A stretch of 64,000 nucleotides of DNA from Chrysomallon squamiferum (GCA_012295275.1 CM022668.1:11175791-11239790), one strand, 5' to 3'; positions 23,601-37,160 are shown, counted from the stretch's first letter. A program made the numbers and translations. Notes: generated from the letters alone by a model not told the origin.

Positions 23601-26600
23601 ATTTGAGTTTCTTGTGCAGGTTTTGTCTCCACTTCAACTTCACTTTTAGCAACCTTCTTATCGTCAGCAGGTGATGCTGAAGCTGTAGCTGATAACCTGA
23701 CCTGTTGTTTACTTGTTACTGTTTCTGTTGTTGTTGTAGTTACTGTTGATGCTGCTGGAACACTGACTGATTGTTTGCTGGTTGCTGCTGTTGTGGATGG
23801 TGATCCTGGGACAGAGACTGGCTGTTTACTTGTTGCTGTTGGTGGTGGTGCAGGAGCTGCTTCCTTGGTTTTTGCTTTATCAGTTGAAGATTTCAATTTG
23901 GAATCTTTTTCTTCAGAGTGCTCAGATGTTGAGTCAGGTTTCTTTTCTTCTGAACTTGCCTCTGTCACTTTGGGGACTTCTCTCAGAGTCAGCTGTAACT
24001 CCTCAACATCTGCCAGATTTGACGAATTCTTCTTCACTTCCAACTCCTTCCTTCTCTTGTCTGCTACATCAACACCCTTCTTTGCAAGTTTTATCTGAAG
24101 TAGTAAATATTTTCTAAAAACTGTAGTTTACGTAATCAAACAAATTTTATTTTTAAATTTATATTTAGTAATCAAAAATAACATTTAAAAAAGCTATATT
24201 TTTAGTAATCCAATATAATTTAAAAAACCAAACAAGATCAAAGACAGAAAAGCAACAGGCTGTTTCCATTCTCAACTGACAAACCTTTCTTTTTAGTTGA
24301 GTGACAACTCTCTGAACCTCCCACAGTTGTTCCTCCTTCACAGGATCCTTGACTCCTGCATTCAATTCCTCGTGCAGCTGACTGAGGAGTGACTCCTGTT
24401 TTGCCAGCTCCTCTTCTGCTCCTGCTGGTGTGTCAGGCAGTTCTAGTGACCAGCGGGATGTTGCTGGCCTCAGTGGAGGAACGTATCGGGGAAGACTGGA
24501 GAAATGAAATAAAGATATTTTTATTTTTATTTAAAGAAGAGTTTATATTTTGTTTCACTTGTTATATTTTCACATTATGGTTACCTGGTTACACTGAATA
24601 TAGTCAAGGACCATGCAAATAATGACAGAGAAAAATATTTTATTGATAAGTATCAATCAAAATTTTATAGGCAGACATCCACAGATAAATTTGTTACTGA
24701 AAACTGGCTGTAATGGAAAAAGGTCAGTGGTAACAATGAACAGGATTGTGCCTCTGTCTCACTACAAATGTCTCTCCAGTGAACTACACTCTGCTCCTTT
24801 TATCTATGTATCTCTTAATAATTCAGTCTGTGTCTTGCTTATTTGTTTTACTTATGTTACTCTAGATATTCTAAATGATAGTTTGCTTCCTTTCGTTTTA
24901 AATTTTTTAGTTGCTGTTCAGTTTGCCTTTTTATTTTTTTTATTTACATTATGCAAAATTATTCTGTTTTTCCTTTTCAATTTATAATATATATCTGTCT
25001 CTCTATCTATAACTTATTTATTTAATAAAATGACATTTTTTGTTTTTTTCTTTTAAATTATTTTACGATTCACTTACATTAGATCATTTCCCTACTGACT
25101 TGATTAGCTTTCAATAATATTCCATTAGATCCTGATAATGAAAACACTGTTTTTATCACTACACACCTCTTCACGAGATCCTCAGCGAAGATCTGGTTTG
25201 TGTTTGTAAACAAAACATTGAGAACTCGGTGACTGATCTGCATGGTGGGACTTAACACAATCGACACGTTCTGCAGGGTCATCTTGTTTTCTTTTTGCTA
25301 AAAAAGAAATTGGAACACAGACATACAGACACACAAATACACTTTACAACATTACCATGTTTTGTTGTTTTTACAGTAACAAAGTTTCAAAACACTTAGT
25401 TTTACAAAATGATTTTGTATCCAATTAAATACGTTCAAAAAATATTTTAGTGGAAGTTAAATGATGATTTTACACGTTGTAATGTAAAATGAAATGATGT
25501 ATTTACTAAATGTCATATGACCAAGGAATGATTTACCCTCTGAATGATGTGTGTCATGTGAACAATCATCCAGGACAGTAAAAGTCTGTTACATGTAGGT
25601 AGATCATCTATCAGTTTCTTAAACTGGTCCACTCGCTTCTTGTTGTTCTTTATAGCTACAAGATAACTTCACATTTCAGTATATATTATATACTTCAATG
25701 TAGTATAAAACTTTATCACAGAAATCACTTCAATATGTCATATAAGATTTGTGTATGTATGTCACATCAAAATTCAGTACACAAATTCAATAAGTCATAT
25801 AACACTTCAGTACATAAACCTCAATATATACACTTCAGTATAGAATAAAACTTCAGCAAAGAAGTCTTTCAATATGTCATATAAGATTTTTGCATGTAAA
25901 TCATATCAAAATTCAGTACATAAATTCAGTAGGTCATATAAAACTTCAATGTTGTATAAAACTTTAATATACAAGTCATATAAAACTTTACTATGTAATT
26001 CATATGAAAATTCAGTGTATGGCACATCACAATTCAATACATTTTACATCAAATGACAATATTTGTCACATCGAATTTTAGTCAAATCCAAAAATCAATA
26101 TGTCTTATCAAAATCCAGTTACAAAAATTCCAGCAAGTAGTTTAGCAATCATTAGTATATATATATATATGAAGCATCGCTATTATTATAGCAAATTTTA
26201 CAACTTGTCAAATCAAACTTATGCATTAATAATAGTTTACTGCATATTACACTTAAGTGAGTGTTTATCAACATTTCCATACTTTAGTATATATATCGAA
26301 CTTCAGAGTATTCTATCATATTAAACTTTAGTATGAACTATAGTACTATATGACAGATTATAAATTGTTGCTACAGTATCTATAAAAGAAATTAGTAAAA
26401 CAGTAAACTAAATGCTTATTTTTATTAAAGCAGTGACAAAAGCAGTACAAAAACAATCTCTCATAGATAATAATGTTACTTCACATCAATTCCAACATCA
26501 AAATTAATGCCCACGACTGCTGAAATTTAAGGAAATACAGCACAACATTATCTTTTAGACAGAAAACAGTCATGTCTACTGCAGCAACATCAACACAGTA

Positions 26601-29600
26601 TCACTACTGAACGGTTTATAATTCTTATTTTTCTCACTTGAAGCTTCTTCAAACTTGGGCATGGCTGCTGTGGTGAGGACAGGCTCGGGCAGTTCTCGGA
26701 GGAATTGTTTTAGGAGACTCGCCACAACATTTGGTTCTGCCTCCTCCAGGTGTGCGACGATGCCCCTGTTGTAGCAGTCCTTCAGGTGCTGCACCTTAGA
26801 TTTAACACCTGAGATTCGGTATATACCTTCACACGACAGTCCTGAAATAAAATAATACTCTGATAGTGATAGTAATATCTAATATGTTGATATTTTAGTA
26901 TTAAATATGTTGATAATTATGTTAATATTTAATATGCTGATAGTTATCTTAATATTAAACATGCTTTTAGTAGTAGTAGTATTTACACAAATATTAATAT
27001 TTAACATGCTGACAATTATGTAATATTTAATGTGTTCATAGTATATTAACATTTAATATGTTGATATTTATATTAAATTTGATATTTTGATACTCAGATT
27101 ATTATTTATGTTGATTCTTATATTAATATGCCATTAGTCATATTAACATTTATTTTCATATTTATATTCATTTAATATGTGGATAATTATATTAATATTT
27201 AATATGTTTAAATAGTTATATTAATATCTAATAGACCAATAGTAATATTAATATTTTATATGCCAATAGCCATATTAACATTTAGTTAATTGTATTAATA
27301 TTTAATATTTAATGTTAGTCATGTTCTGACAGTCAGTATGTTGATAGATATATAAATTTTATTTTGATAGTTAACTTAATATTTAATATGCTTATATTTG
27401 TATTAATAGGATAGTTTTGTTTACTTTAATATAGCTCAGTCTTTAGAACATGGGCTTGAATTATTCCAATCCATCCAGTCCTCTATAACTAGTTTACAAA
27501 AAACTATCATATAATATATATTTCCTTATTTATCTGTTCATGAAGTGAATGAGTTGCTACTTAGATTAATGTTTAGTTTCTGCTGATTTCCCTTCTTATG
27601 CAGTCATTACAAACTATTTCGATCAACAAGTACTAACATGTGATAATAAAAATAAAGTTTAGGATTCATTATGAGATTAGTTAACAGTTAAAATGGTGAA
27701 CTCACCATATTCTTCAATATAGTCAACACATTCTCTGAAAATAGCTGGCAGTTCTATTCCATCATGACATCTGTTTCTCTCAACTGCTTGTGCCAGGGGA
27801 ATTCCAAATATAGGTGTTGCTATTGTTGCTTTGAAATAAATATGCTTGTTTATTATATTGGACATAATGACAATGTTGTTTAACAAGATTGCTGTTTTCC
27901 TTTTCATTTCATACATACAGACTCAGACAGACATGGATATAGAATAAACAAAGAAAGAGAGAGAGAAAATTGTTTACTGAATTTATCAACATAAAATATA
28001 CAGGTTAGTATAAATTTTATATTTTTTATTTCAATGCAGATGAGTTATTTTGACTTTACAAATTAATACAGTTGACAGGTTTCAAAATGAAAAACAAACC
28101 AAGATTATAAGACACTGAGAATTTTTTTTAAAAAGGTATTGTCTCACTAGATTCTTCTTCTTTCCGTTCACCATGAGGAAATCTGTGTTTTCCTTTTTTC
28201 CTGTCTTTAATTTTGTGCTTCTTTCCATCCTTTTCTTCCTTCTTCTTATCTTTTTCTTCTTTCCGTTGTTCCTTTTCCTTCTTTTCCTCAGGTACATGCT
28301 GAAATTAGTAACAAAGTGACTTGTTTTATTTATCTAAAATTGTTTTATAAACCAGAATATATAACGCAAAATAATAGTAAAATTATTTTTCTTAAAGTTA
28401 TATGGATGTAGTCAGTTTGAATACAATGTATGAAATGATTTGTTGAATGCAATTCAGCAAATACAGTTTGTTGATTTGTTGAATAATTTGTAGATAATTT
28501 GTTGAATACAATTTGTCAGATGATTTGGTGAAAACAAAAATTGACATATGTCTGGTTTATCAAAGGAATGGGGTTCTTTGGCCTAAAAAAGATTCCTCAG
28601 ACAAAACGATAAAGAGTGTAGTTGTTGTAATAAAAACAAACAAAATAATGAAAATTGTCTTTCAAAAATATTTTTACCTTTTCTTTTTTAACAAAAATGT
28701 CTTTTCTTGCCGGAAACTTGAAACCTGGTTTACTTTTCTTCACCTTTGATGGACTTCTGTAAATGAAACACTGATAAAAAATAATAATAATAATAATGAT
28801 AATAATAATAATAATCACAATAATAATAACAATAATAATAATAAATTTTTTAAAAAGAGAAGATTATTTGCATTAATAAAATACAACAATAATAAAAATG
28901 AACAATAATGATAAAAATAATGATGATGTATGCTGAAAATAACACCAATAATAATAATAACAATAATAACCAATGATAATAAAAACAATAATTATAAAAA
29001 TAATAAACAGTGATGATAATAATTAATAGTAATAATTTAAAAATTATTATGATAATACAAATAGTAATGTTTTTATTATTATTATCTAATTTTCAATAAA
29101 AATACTAATCATGACAATAAATTCAAATCAGTGTACAGAATGAAACCATGTTAGGCTCCAAAACCATTCAATATATTGATGTAAGTTTGTTATTTTACTG
29201 TCATGAAACCCATATCTAACCTGAATTGTCTTTTGTCATAAGATTTCTTTGATACTGGACAAGCCTATATGTACATGTTTACATATAGCGAAGCACTTGC
29301 ACATGTGCATTTCCTTATCATTAAAGCAATTTTTTTAAACATTATAAAGGGTGAGTGTCGTTTTCTTATGATTGTCTTTAATTATCTTTGCAAAGATTAG
29401 TGCTGCTTAAGTTGCATTTTCCTGCATGGTTTTCACATAAATCATCACAAAAGACATATCCCTTTATCTCCAAAAAACCTGTGGTTGGACTTACATACTG
29501 TTCTACTGATGGCTGAGTGAGATTACAATTTTGGGTTCTACATTCAAACTAATATATGCTTGAAAAGTAGTAAATTAATGTTGTTGACCCTTAAGATGAT

Positions 29601-31221
29601 GTTTTTATTCAGACAAAACTTTTATTTGTTTGCTAACAAGAAATTGGCAATTCAAAGTTCTATATGTGCTATACTGCTGCAAGAGAAGCAAATAACTAAT
29701 AACTGGGATGTAACAAAATTTTCAAAAACATAATTTTCCTATGAAATTATATATTATCAGAAACAGCAATAAAAACAGATTACAATGACTCCAAGATATC
29801 TTTGATAGCTTTGATAAGAAAAAAATTACAAATTTTTATCTGAATAAAATTTGCCTGTATTTGTTTTCAAAATCTATGCAGAACCAGAGATTCATTTTGG
29901 TCATTTGGCAACAAAGATTGAATATCTTATGCATGTTCAAATCAAATACACATACAATGTATATTCAAATAAAGTTTTATATGAGTTCTAGAGATGTAGT
30001 TACTTCCCTTCCTTGACCTATTTCAATACAAGCTTTGTGCTTTATGTAGAAGCTAAACTGAAACAAAGTTATGACCCATGAAATAGGTCCATATGTAATC
30101 AGATATGTGAACAGATTACGTTTATGCTAAACCTCTCTATTATTAGCAAAGGTTAGCAAACAAATAACAAAACAATCACTTTGAAGTAAATAAAATAAAC
30201 ATAGACTATTGTGTTTGTATTTAATGACAATCTAAGCAAATATGTAATAAAATTTAATTGTAAAATACTTAAATAATTTTAACTTACTTGATGTCATCCA
30301 TGGCAATTATTTCTTCCTCAGACTCTTCCTCCTCAAACTGTGTGTATCCTTTTTCTTTTTTGTCTCTCTTTCCATCCTTCTTCTTACCCAGACCTAGCTC
30401 CTTCTTCTTTGACTGCCTTTCAATATCATCTTCAGAGACTGAAAATTTAAATATAAAATCTTCACACTTCATCAGTTATATAGAAAATATAAGAATAACC
30501 TAAAATAACAAACTACCTATTTTCATTTTTTATTTAAAATTCAGGATGTTGCTATTATTGTCTATAAATTAAAAAAAAGAAAATGTGTTAAAAAAAAGAA
30601 ATACTGTTAAATATGGTTGCCATATACTGTAGAATGTCCCGAGATTAAAACTTCTATGGAAAGATGATCATTATAATGTTGTCTTCTGTATGTATGTCAG
30701 TCTGTACCAAATTCAGTGTCATGTATGTACATCTTTGTTTATGTGTGTCATTGTGTTTCTTTGTATACACTATGTATGTACATGTATGCCTGTGTCTGAT
30801 GTCTTCCATGTAGATGTATATATGTGTATCCAGTTATGTGTTGTGTATATGTCTCTGTTCATGTGTAGATATTTTTCTTTCTATACATATTTGGTATGTT
30901 TGTATTTCTGTGTGTATTTATTGTATGTCTATACATTTTTGTGTGTGAGTGTGTCTGTGTAAGTGTGAATGTGTGTCGTGCACGAACAAATATAAATGTG
31001 GTATTAAACACTGGTATTTGAATTTCAGTGCATTAGTTTATGTTACCTGACAAACTGTTCTGTGATGTCTCAAGATTTTGTACAAATCTGTTTGTTTGTT
31101 TTTGTTTGTTTGTTTGTCTGTTTGTTTGTTTGTTTGTGTTACCTGACAACTGTTCTGGGATCACTCCAGATTTGTACAAACCAGGAAAATTTTTCTCGTT
31201 GTCCGGACTCTCAAAACTCAT
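20631..31221 (-). CDS. RALBP1: RalA-binding protein 1 (RalBP1/RLIP76), RhoGAP domain protein
   Basis: Fourteen coding exons, first to last: 31143-31221, 30288-30438, 28678-28756, 28148-28298, 27706-27828, 26638-26841, 25537-25655, 25167-25297, 24285-24495, 23261-24094, 22767-22959, 22385-22477, 21063-21265, 20631-20777. Phases agree throughout (905 codons plus stop). Vertebrate RALBP1 has about 655 residues. The N-terminus has the conserved K-N-F-P-G-L-Y-x-S-G; a Lys-rich segment follows; then the RhoGAP domain from P-I-F-G-I-P-L (about 165-330) with arginine finger Arg203 in G-I-Y-R-I-S-G and N-V-S-I-V-L-S-P-T. After it come L-W-E-V-Q-R and the coiled-coil Ral-binding region. RalBP1 is a Ral effector and Rac/Cdc42 GAP that links to endocytosis. 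Exon 10 (417-694) is a 278-residue Lys/Glu/Ser/Thr-rich insertion absent from the vertebrate form as I remember it. The donor of exon 11 (GTGGTT) is weak. Confidence 0.93.
21270..22080. repeat. Intronic minisatellite beside RALBP1 exon 13
   Basis: Roughly 28-30 base units of TTTTATACCA(C/T)TTTTCATA plus (G/C)NACAGTAA fill the intron from its 3' end, starting within a few bases of the exon 13 acceptor. About 25 imperfect copies. Confidence 0.88.
22272..22384. repeat. 27-base tandem repeat abutting the RALBP1 exon 12 donor
   Basis: Unit AACTCACTCTAAGGAACTCG plus TATTAAG, three to four copies. On the - strand each unit carries GTGAGTT, the same heptamer as the authentic donor at 22384 and below, so the array repeats the splice site. 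Confidence 0.85.
25665..26110. repeat. Intronic minisatellite beside RALBP1 exon 7
   Basis: Irregular repeats of TTCA(G/A)TATNTCATATAA(A/G)ACTT begin ten bases beyond the exon 7 acceptor and run for about 430 bases. Confidence 0.75.
26860..27410. repeat. Intronic minisatellite beside RALBP1 exon 6
   Basis: Irregular units of about 30 bases built on TTAATATTTAATATG(T/C)TGATA begin about 20 bases past the exon 6 acceptor. Some copies are strongly degraded. Confidence 0.75.
28780..29060. repeat. AAT/AAC triplet-rich stretch
   Basis: Imperfect (AAT)n with GAT and AAC interruptions in RALBP1 intron 2, directly after the exon 3 acceptor. Confidence 0.8.
29060..30280. other. RALBP1 intron 2, complex sequence without recognised genes
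   Basis: Unlike the other introns this stretch is not simple repeat. It may hold an old transposon, but I recognise no coding block, terminal repeat or Pol III box. Confidence 0.35.
31045..31090 (-). repeat. Partial duplicate of RALBP1 exon 1 with its donor
   Basis: GTTACCTGACAAACTGTTCT and the following bases to TTTGTACAAA match the exon 1 donor end at 31138-31180 with a few changes. On the - strand it repeats the last 40 or so coding bases plus GTAAC. A (TTTG)n run separates the copies. Confidence 0.8.
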
Positions 31222-31495
31222 GTTGAAAACTTGTCACAGTCCCCTGGACTCAAGGCAGTCCACATCAGTTAAGTCCACTAGGCATTTGAAATCTGAAACA
31301 TGGCAAGTCTTATAACTATACCAGTAATAGACTGTTTTATTTTATTTTAGTATTTGTGGAGTGGTCTCCCACGCTGTATACTTATTTATTTATCTTCAGA
31401 AATAGATAGATAGAAAATTATAAACTGGATTCCTTGCTTATTTTGATAGTATGAAACTAAATAAATATGTTCTCATCATTTTTCAGTATATTAAT

Positions 31496-31498
<3 letters not shown>

Positions 31499-31587
<89 letters not shown>
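31499..31587. repeat. (CT)n microsatellite
   Basis: About 44 perfect CT dimers in the 5' flank of RALBP1. Confidence 0.95.
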
Positions 31588-31589
<2 letters not shown>

Positions 31590-32166
31590 TTTATCATGTA
31601 CTCAGTTGTTTTGTTTGCACGATGCCAAAGCCAAACAAAACAAAACAAAACAAGTCGTAGAAAAATTCCGATAAAAATTGCTCGCCTGAATTTAGGAATT
31701 AGATTGTTACTATTATTTATAATTAATTAATAATTATGATCATCATGACTCATCCGCCCATTCAATCAACGATTGTTTATTTTTAGTTCTTCGAATTGTG
31801 TTGATTTAAATATGCTATATATTATAAGCAACTGCTTGTAATTATGCAAGCTCAAACAGCTGTTATGCATATTACAAACCTGTATTATTGGTTAACATTC
31901 GTCAAAAACATAGCTAGTATTGCAAAACAAAGGACCACTTCCGGGTACAATTCCTTTTTTCTTTTTTTTTCTTTTTTCTAGAGATGTAATTTCCTCAGTC
32001 TCTGTCAGCGCACCAGCGTCTTCTGTTACAAAGTATGTTTGAGGATGCAAAGATACCACATAAAACATCTGAATTATAAAATGACCCGTGGTATAAGCCT
32101 CATGTTTCCATATGAGTGTGTATTTAAATATATATATTTGTCATAAGAATGAAAATTACAGCAAAT

Positions 32167-32197
<31 letters not shown>

Positions 32198-32249
32198 TTA
32201 TTATTGTTGTTTTTCTTTTGTTATTATCATTATTATTAACAAAAGAATT

Positions 32250-32325
32250 TCATGTGGATGATGTTTAGAAGAAAGTGATTGCACACTGTTTGCACTGCAC
32301 GTGAAAAATTCAATGCAATTCCAAT

Positions 32326-32363
<38 letters not shown>
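32250..32363 (+). mobile_element. Dispersed repeat with (ATT)n tail, copy 1
   Basis: TGTGGATG(A/C)TG followed by TTAGAAGAAAGTGATTGC, then a CCA(A/T)TGTATT ending that runs into (ATT)n, is shared with 41694-41885. A shared body of about 80 bases ending at a 3' triplet tail is typical of a SINE or short LINE 3' end. Confidence 0.6.
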
Positions 32364-32365
<2 letters not shown>

Positions 32366-33329
32366 GTCACATCCAGATTTAAATAAAAGACAGACAGATT
32401 AAGTAAAACGTCATCTACAACCACAAATTGAATTCTCCCTTATGTGTCTCAGTGTCTATGTTTAATATTTTGTTTTGTAATTTTTTATTATTATTATTCT
32501 TTTTAATTATATTTGTTTTATTTGTTGTTGTTGTTGTTCTTGTTGCTTATTTTTTATATTTATAAAATATAATATAAAAGACAGAAAAGAGAAAGTAAAC
32601 AATACCTCATTTCATTTCAATTTAAAATGTATTGTTTAGAAAATAATTCGGTAACTCATGAATTCAAATTCTCAGTTAATAATTAGTTTAGACTAAGCGC
32701 TAATAATTTATTTATACTAAGTTAAAGATTATAATTAATTTATACTAAGCGTTAATAATTTATTTTATACTATGTTAAAGTTTATAATTCCTTTAGAAAG
32801 TGTCTTAAAAGTTAATAATTCAAACTATATGTCAAGTGTTAACAATTCATTTTAAGTTAAGAGTTAATAATTCAAATTATTTTAAGAGTGTATATCTCGA
32901 AATCATTTATGTAAATGTTTGCCGTTACATTGTATGCAGGATGTTAACACAACGTGACGGAAAGAGATGACTGTAAACGGAAGATAAAAGATAAAACTTA
33001 ATGTCGTAATATAATGAGAGTCTACAAAAAAAAAAGTGTTACATCAGAAAAGTGCTCACACAGACATACTTACGCACACACATAAATACAGACATTAATA
33101 TATGCATTCAGACATTTGTCTTCTGTTTCACTTTATTTTTTGCTACGTGTCTACAGCTGTTTAAGTTTGAAACTTTCAACGTGTTTTTATATATTTAGTC
33201 GAGGGTGTACCTGTTTGTTTCATGGAATATGGATTGCTAGTAAAGTAGACATACAGAAAGAAAGATGGATGGATGAATGGATGGATAGATAAATGGATGC
33301 AGATAAAAAAGAGATAGATAAATGGATGC

Positions 33330-33330
<1 letters not shown>

Positions 33331-33403
<73 letters not shown>
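33331..33403. repeat. (GA)n microsatellite
   Basis: About 35 GA dimers after short GATG repeats. Confidence 0.95.
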
Positions 33404-33408
<5 letters not shown>

Positions 33409-35124
33409 AATGATTTGTATTTTATATATGTACGTTTGTACATGTTTTTGTATGTATGTATGTATGTGTATATGCATACTAAATGCACTTTACTAAGTAT
33501 GACCTGCCAATCACAGTGTGTACAAGAAGATATCTTTGGTATTTTGGGGGCTTGTCAACTTAGAAGTAATAAAACATTTTACTGACTGTAAACAACAAGG
33601 ATATTACATTCCATGATATTTACACATGATTGGTCAGCTGCTAAATAATATGTTGTAAAAGCTACCGGACCAAGGTCAGAACGATTACCTGCTGCATGGT
33701 TAAATGACGAGTTACCTGTAGGTGAGCTATTTCCTTACTTATACATTTGTTTTTCACAGGAATTACGTCGAGTTAAGTAAAAACTGGATTTACTTTTTAG
33801 ATTATGATATTCAAGTTTGTATATTAAAACATACCTATTCTGTAAATCGTAACTTATTATATTAAAATATTACGATATGGTATAGTTATCATTTTCACGT
33901 CGGTACATAAAACACACTAGACTTTCAAATCGCACAGAAACTACATCTCAAGTGTATATTACACTACCAGTATCAGCTTACTAGAGTATTGCTTGTTTAG
34001 AGAATGAGAGTTAACATATATATTTCAGCTTTATTAAATGACTGCTGATAAATATACATAACTATATACATATATAATTACATGTATGTATGTATGTATG
34101 TATATATGTATAAAATTATAGATGTATGTAAGTTATAATTATTATTATTATATGAAAGACAAAGCTTTTTCATTTTAGCAATAACCTTGTTCCTGTTTTC
34201 TAATATTTTACTTACTTAAAAGTTAACTTGTAAAATTATTTTAGTAAGTGTCATACACAGTAGAAGTAGAATATTAGTAGTAATGGTAGTAGCAGTAGTT
34301 GTTGTAATAGTAGTTATAGTAGAAGTAGTAGAACCAGTAGTGGCAGTGGTAACAACTGCAAAAGCAATACTAGTAGTAGAGTAGTAATAATAGATATAGT
34401 GTCAGTGTTAGTAGTAATAAAGGTAGTGATATACCAGTAGTACTAGTAGTATTAGTTATTGTTGTAGTAATAATAGTATCTCTAGTAGTAGTACTGTAGC
34501 AATGGTAGTACATAACAATAGACATATTTAACATATGTACAAGCAATGGTTATAGTAGTAATAGTAAGAAATTAGTTTATTTATTATTGTTGTATGTAAA
34601 AACAGTAACACTAATAATACAAGCTAATTTCATTGTGCTATATTATATTAAAAGTGTTTATATTTTGTTTTAATTACACAGAAACTGATACATTAAACAT
34701 TACAACTTGTCAAAATATTTATTATTATTTAATAATTTACATACTATACGTAATATGTATACAAACACATTTACATATATAAATACACACACACATACAC
34801 AAACATATATGCACACGCAAACACACACACACACACATGTACATCCCAAACAAATTATATTTGTTCTATAAATGAACATTTAAAGGGTTGTGAATCATCC
34901 TCACCATCATTATCATCGCTGCAGTTAACGATATTTCGCTCAATAGTTCTGTTTAAAAGAAAGATATTACCAATTAGAGTTAACGTTACTGATGATACGA
35001 CATTAACTTCCGTTACTTTTATCTCATAACGTGACATGCGTGAACATTCATCGTAGATATCGTGATGTTGTGATTATCGTATATAATAGATCCAAACAAA
35101 TATGTCTGGTGTAAATAAATAAAT

Positions 35125-35305
35125 AAATAAAAATAAAAATAAATAAATACTGGGCGGTAACCGCATAATATATTATTATATGAATGCAAACGGGTGAATT
35201 GAATCAGCGCGTAAATAAACAAATAAAAATAAATAAATACTGGGCGGTAACCGCATAATATATTATTATATGAATGCAAACGGGTGAATTGAATCATCGC
35301 GTGAG
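35125..35305. repeat. Near-perfect 90-base tandem duplication
   Basis: TACTGGGCGGTAACCGCATA through GGGTGAATTGAATCA repeats with a period of 90 bases (TGGGCGG at 35151 and 35241). Only the bases after GAATCA and the A-rich spacer differ. The sequence is unusually GC-rich for the region. Confidence 0.92.
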
Positions 35306-35637
35306 GACGTTCAACGAACCGTGATACTCGTCCATATTGTATCTTGCTGCTTGAAATAAAGTACTTACATTTATACATCCGGGTTTTAGGTTGAATCTAT
35401 AAATAGATCATTTTGTCATATATTCAGTATCTTTGCTGCTCCCAAAATAACAATTAATGTTTATTTATTCAAATTTTGCCTTTCAAACTACATGACTTAC
35501 ATATATAACTAATTTAACTCTCGATCGTGATAAATAACATAAAAATAATAAATAACACACATACTCATAATATAATATAATATCAACCTATAATAGCATA
35601 AAAAAAAATATATTTATTATTGTTTGTTGTTATTTTT

Positions 35638-35639
<2 letters not shown>

Positions 35640-35682
<43 letters not shown>
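35640..35682. repeat. (AAT)n microsatellite
   Basis: About 14 perfect triplets. Confidence 0.9.
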
Positions 35683-35963
35683 TCAACTACAACAACAACA
35701 CAGTGCATAAAAAGAAAAGAAAAGAACATGTGACCAAGGCACAAGTGATCCACTGAAGCGAGTAGAAATGTTTAACAAGGTGTTCCGCTCCACGTGGCTT
35801 CAGCCTTGATCCATATCTTTACAACTACTACTAAGACGAGAGAAAAAATATAATAAAATTTAATCTCGGTTAACATAACTTTATCCATACTTCGTTTTTT
35901 GTTGTTGTTAGTTGTATTTTTTCTTTTCCTGTTTTTTTTTTTTTTTTTTAATAAGGTCAGCTA

Positions 35964-35969
<6 letters not shown>

Positions 35970-36042
<73 letters not shown>
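35970..36042. repeat. (AC)n microsatellite
   Basis: About 36 AC dimers. The open frame across it reads as Thr-His repeats and is an artefact. Confidence 0.95.
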
Positions 36043-36044
<2 letters not shown>

Positions 36045-36279
36045 GTTTGCGCAGAGATATATGAAGAATAAAAAGGAAATTGGAATTAACGAAGGCCTGT
36101 TTTCTGAAATAATAATAATAATAATAAATTAATAAGAAAACTCAGGAATTTTCAACTACAGTAATATTTAACATCAGATACATACAGAAATTTTAAGCCA
36201 CATTAATAGTACTCTGAAACACGGTTATCATAATTTGATACGTGGGCGTTTATATTTGCGATGAGGAATCACTGATAAA

Positions 36280-36360
36280 CTTTGTCACGATCCAACGACA
36301 ATGGGACTTTCCAATTCCCTGAAGCGAGACTGAACCACGGGGCTACTAAAGAACGGATAC
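36280..36360 (-). mobile_element. Possible tRNA-derived SINE head
   Basis: On the - strand TAGCCCCGTGG (36335-36345) resembles an A box and GGATCGTGAC (36287-36296) resembles a B box about 45 bases on, with one or two mismatches each. Weak, but this is a GC-richer island in simple DNA. Confidence 0.28.
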
Positions 36361-36816
36361 GCTGTGAAGTTGTATAAATAAGAGACAGTCGATAGAAAAT
36401 TGCTTTCCGGACAAGATGATAAACAGAACAAATACGTCGTCACCTATTTCTTTCATTTCCACACCTATTGAAAATAACTCACCGGTACAGGTAAAGTGAC
36501 TTATATATATATACAATAACTTATACATCTATCACTTACAGTATATTGGCTTTTTCTACACTGGTTGGTTTTTATTTCTCAGGTGAAAAGGTAAATTTAG
36601 TTAGAATGAGCGGTGAGAGACTACAGCGACGTTATACTCTTTGTTTGTTTAGAATGGAATGTCAACATCAGCTAGCTGGATGGTACAGGTTTTTAACAGT
36701 TACGATAGTCTACGTTCAGTCTTTAAAAGAAATCGCGGAACTAGTTCAGATACGGTTTTAATATGCGAATTGTTTAATTATATATATATATATGTATGTG
36801 AGTGAATAATGTCACA

Positions 36817-36935
36817 AGTATTAGATATTACAAATTATTATATTAAAACTTTTATTTTAAAATATTTATATTTAGCAAGTATTAGATATTACAAATTATT
36901 ATATTAAAACTTTTATTTTAATATTTAATTTCTAT
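36817..36935. repeat. 63-base tandem duplication
   Basis: AGTATTAGATATTACAAATT and the following ATTATATTAAAACTTTTATT occur twice in a row, almost without differences. Confidence 0.88.
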
Positions 36936-36979
36936 ACATAATATATATTACCGTATGTAACATTTTGTGTAGCTACGTT

Positions 36980-37160
36980 ATACTTTGCATATTTACTCTC
37001 CACTGAAAGATTCAATCAAACCTTGACCTTTTTCTTTTGTGGCCGTTGTTTGACATCACGCTTTGTACGTACAAACCTACATCCTGAAACATCTTCCATA
37101 GTTTCCGTATGTCACAAACAATGTATATTCTGTGTAGGCAATCAGAAACATATCAACTCG
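36980..37160 (+). other. Candidate 5' non-coding exon of the cystine-knot gene
   Basis: A stretch of normal complexity ends in AACTCG|GTAAGT at 37160/37161, a strong donor, 760 bases upstream of the TTTTAG acceptor at 37924. It has no convincing coding frame. If real it would be 5' UTR. The supporting evidence is only the donor and the composition. Confidence 0.25.

Noticed and set aside
23316-24117. Long frames on the + strand
   Set aside because: They are antisense to the low-complexity exon 10 of RALBP1, whose - strand frame is joined by good splice sites and has homologous neighbours.
36546-36761. 71-codon frame on the + strand that looks protein-like
   Set aside because: No recognised motif, poor start context, and no exon borders that join it to the cystine-knot gene. 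Left as unexplained.
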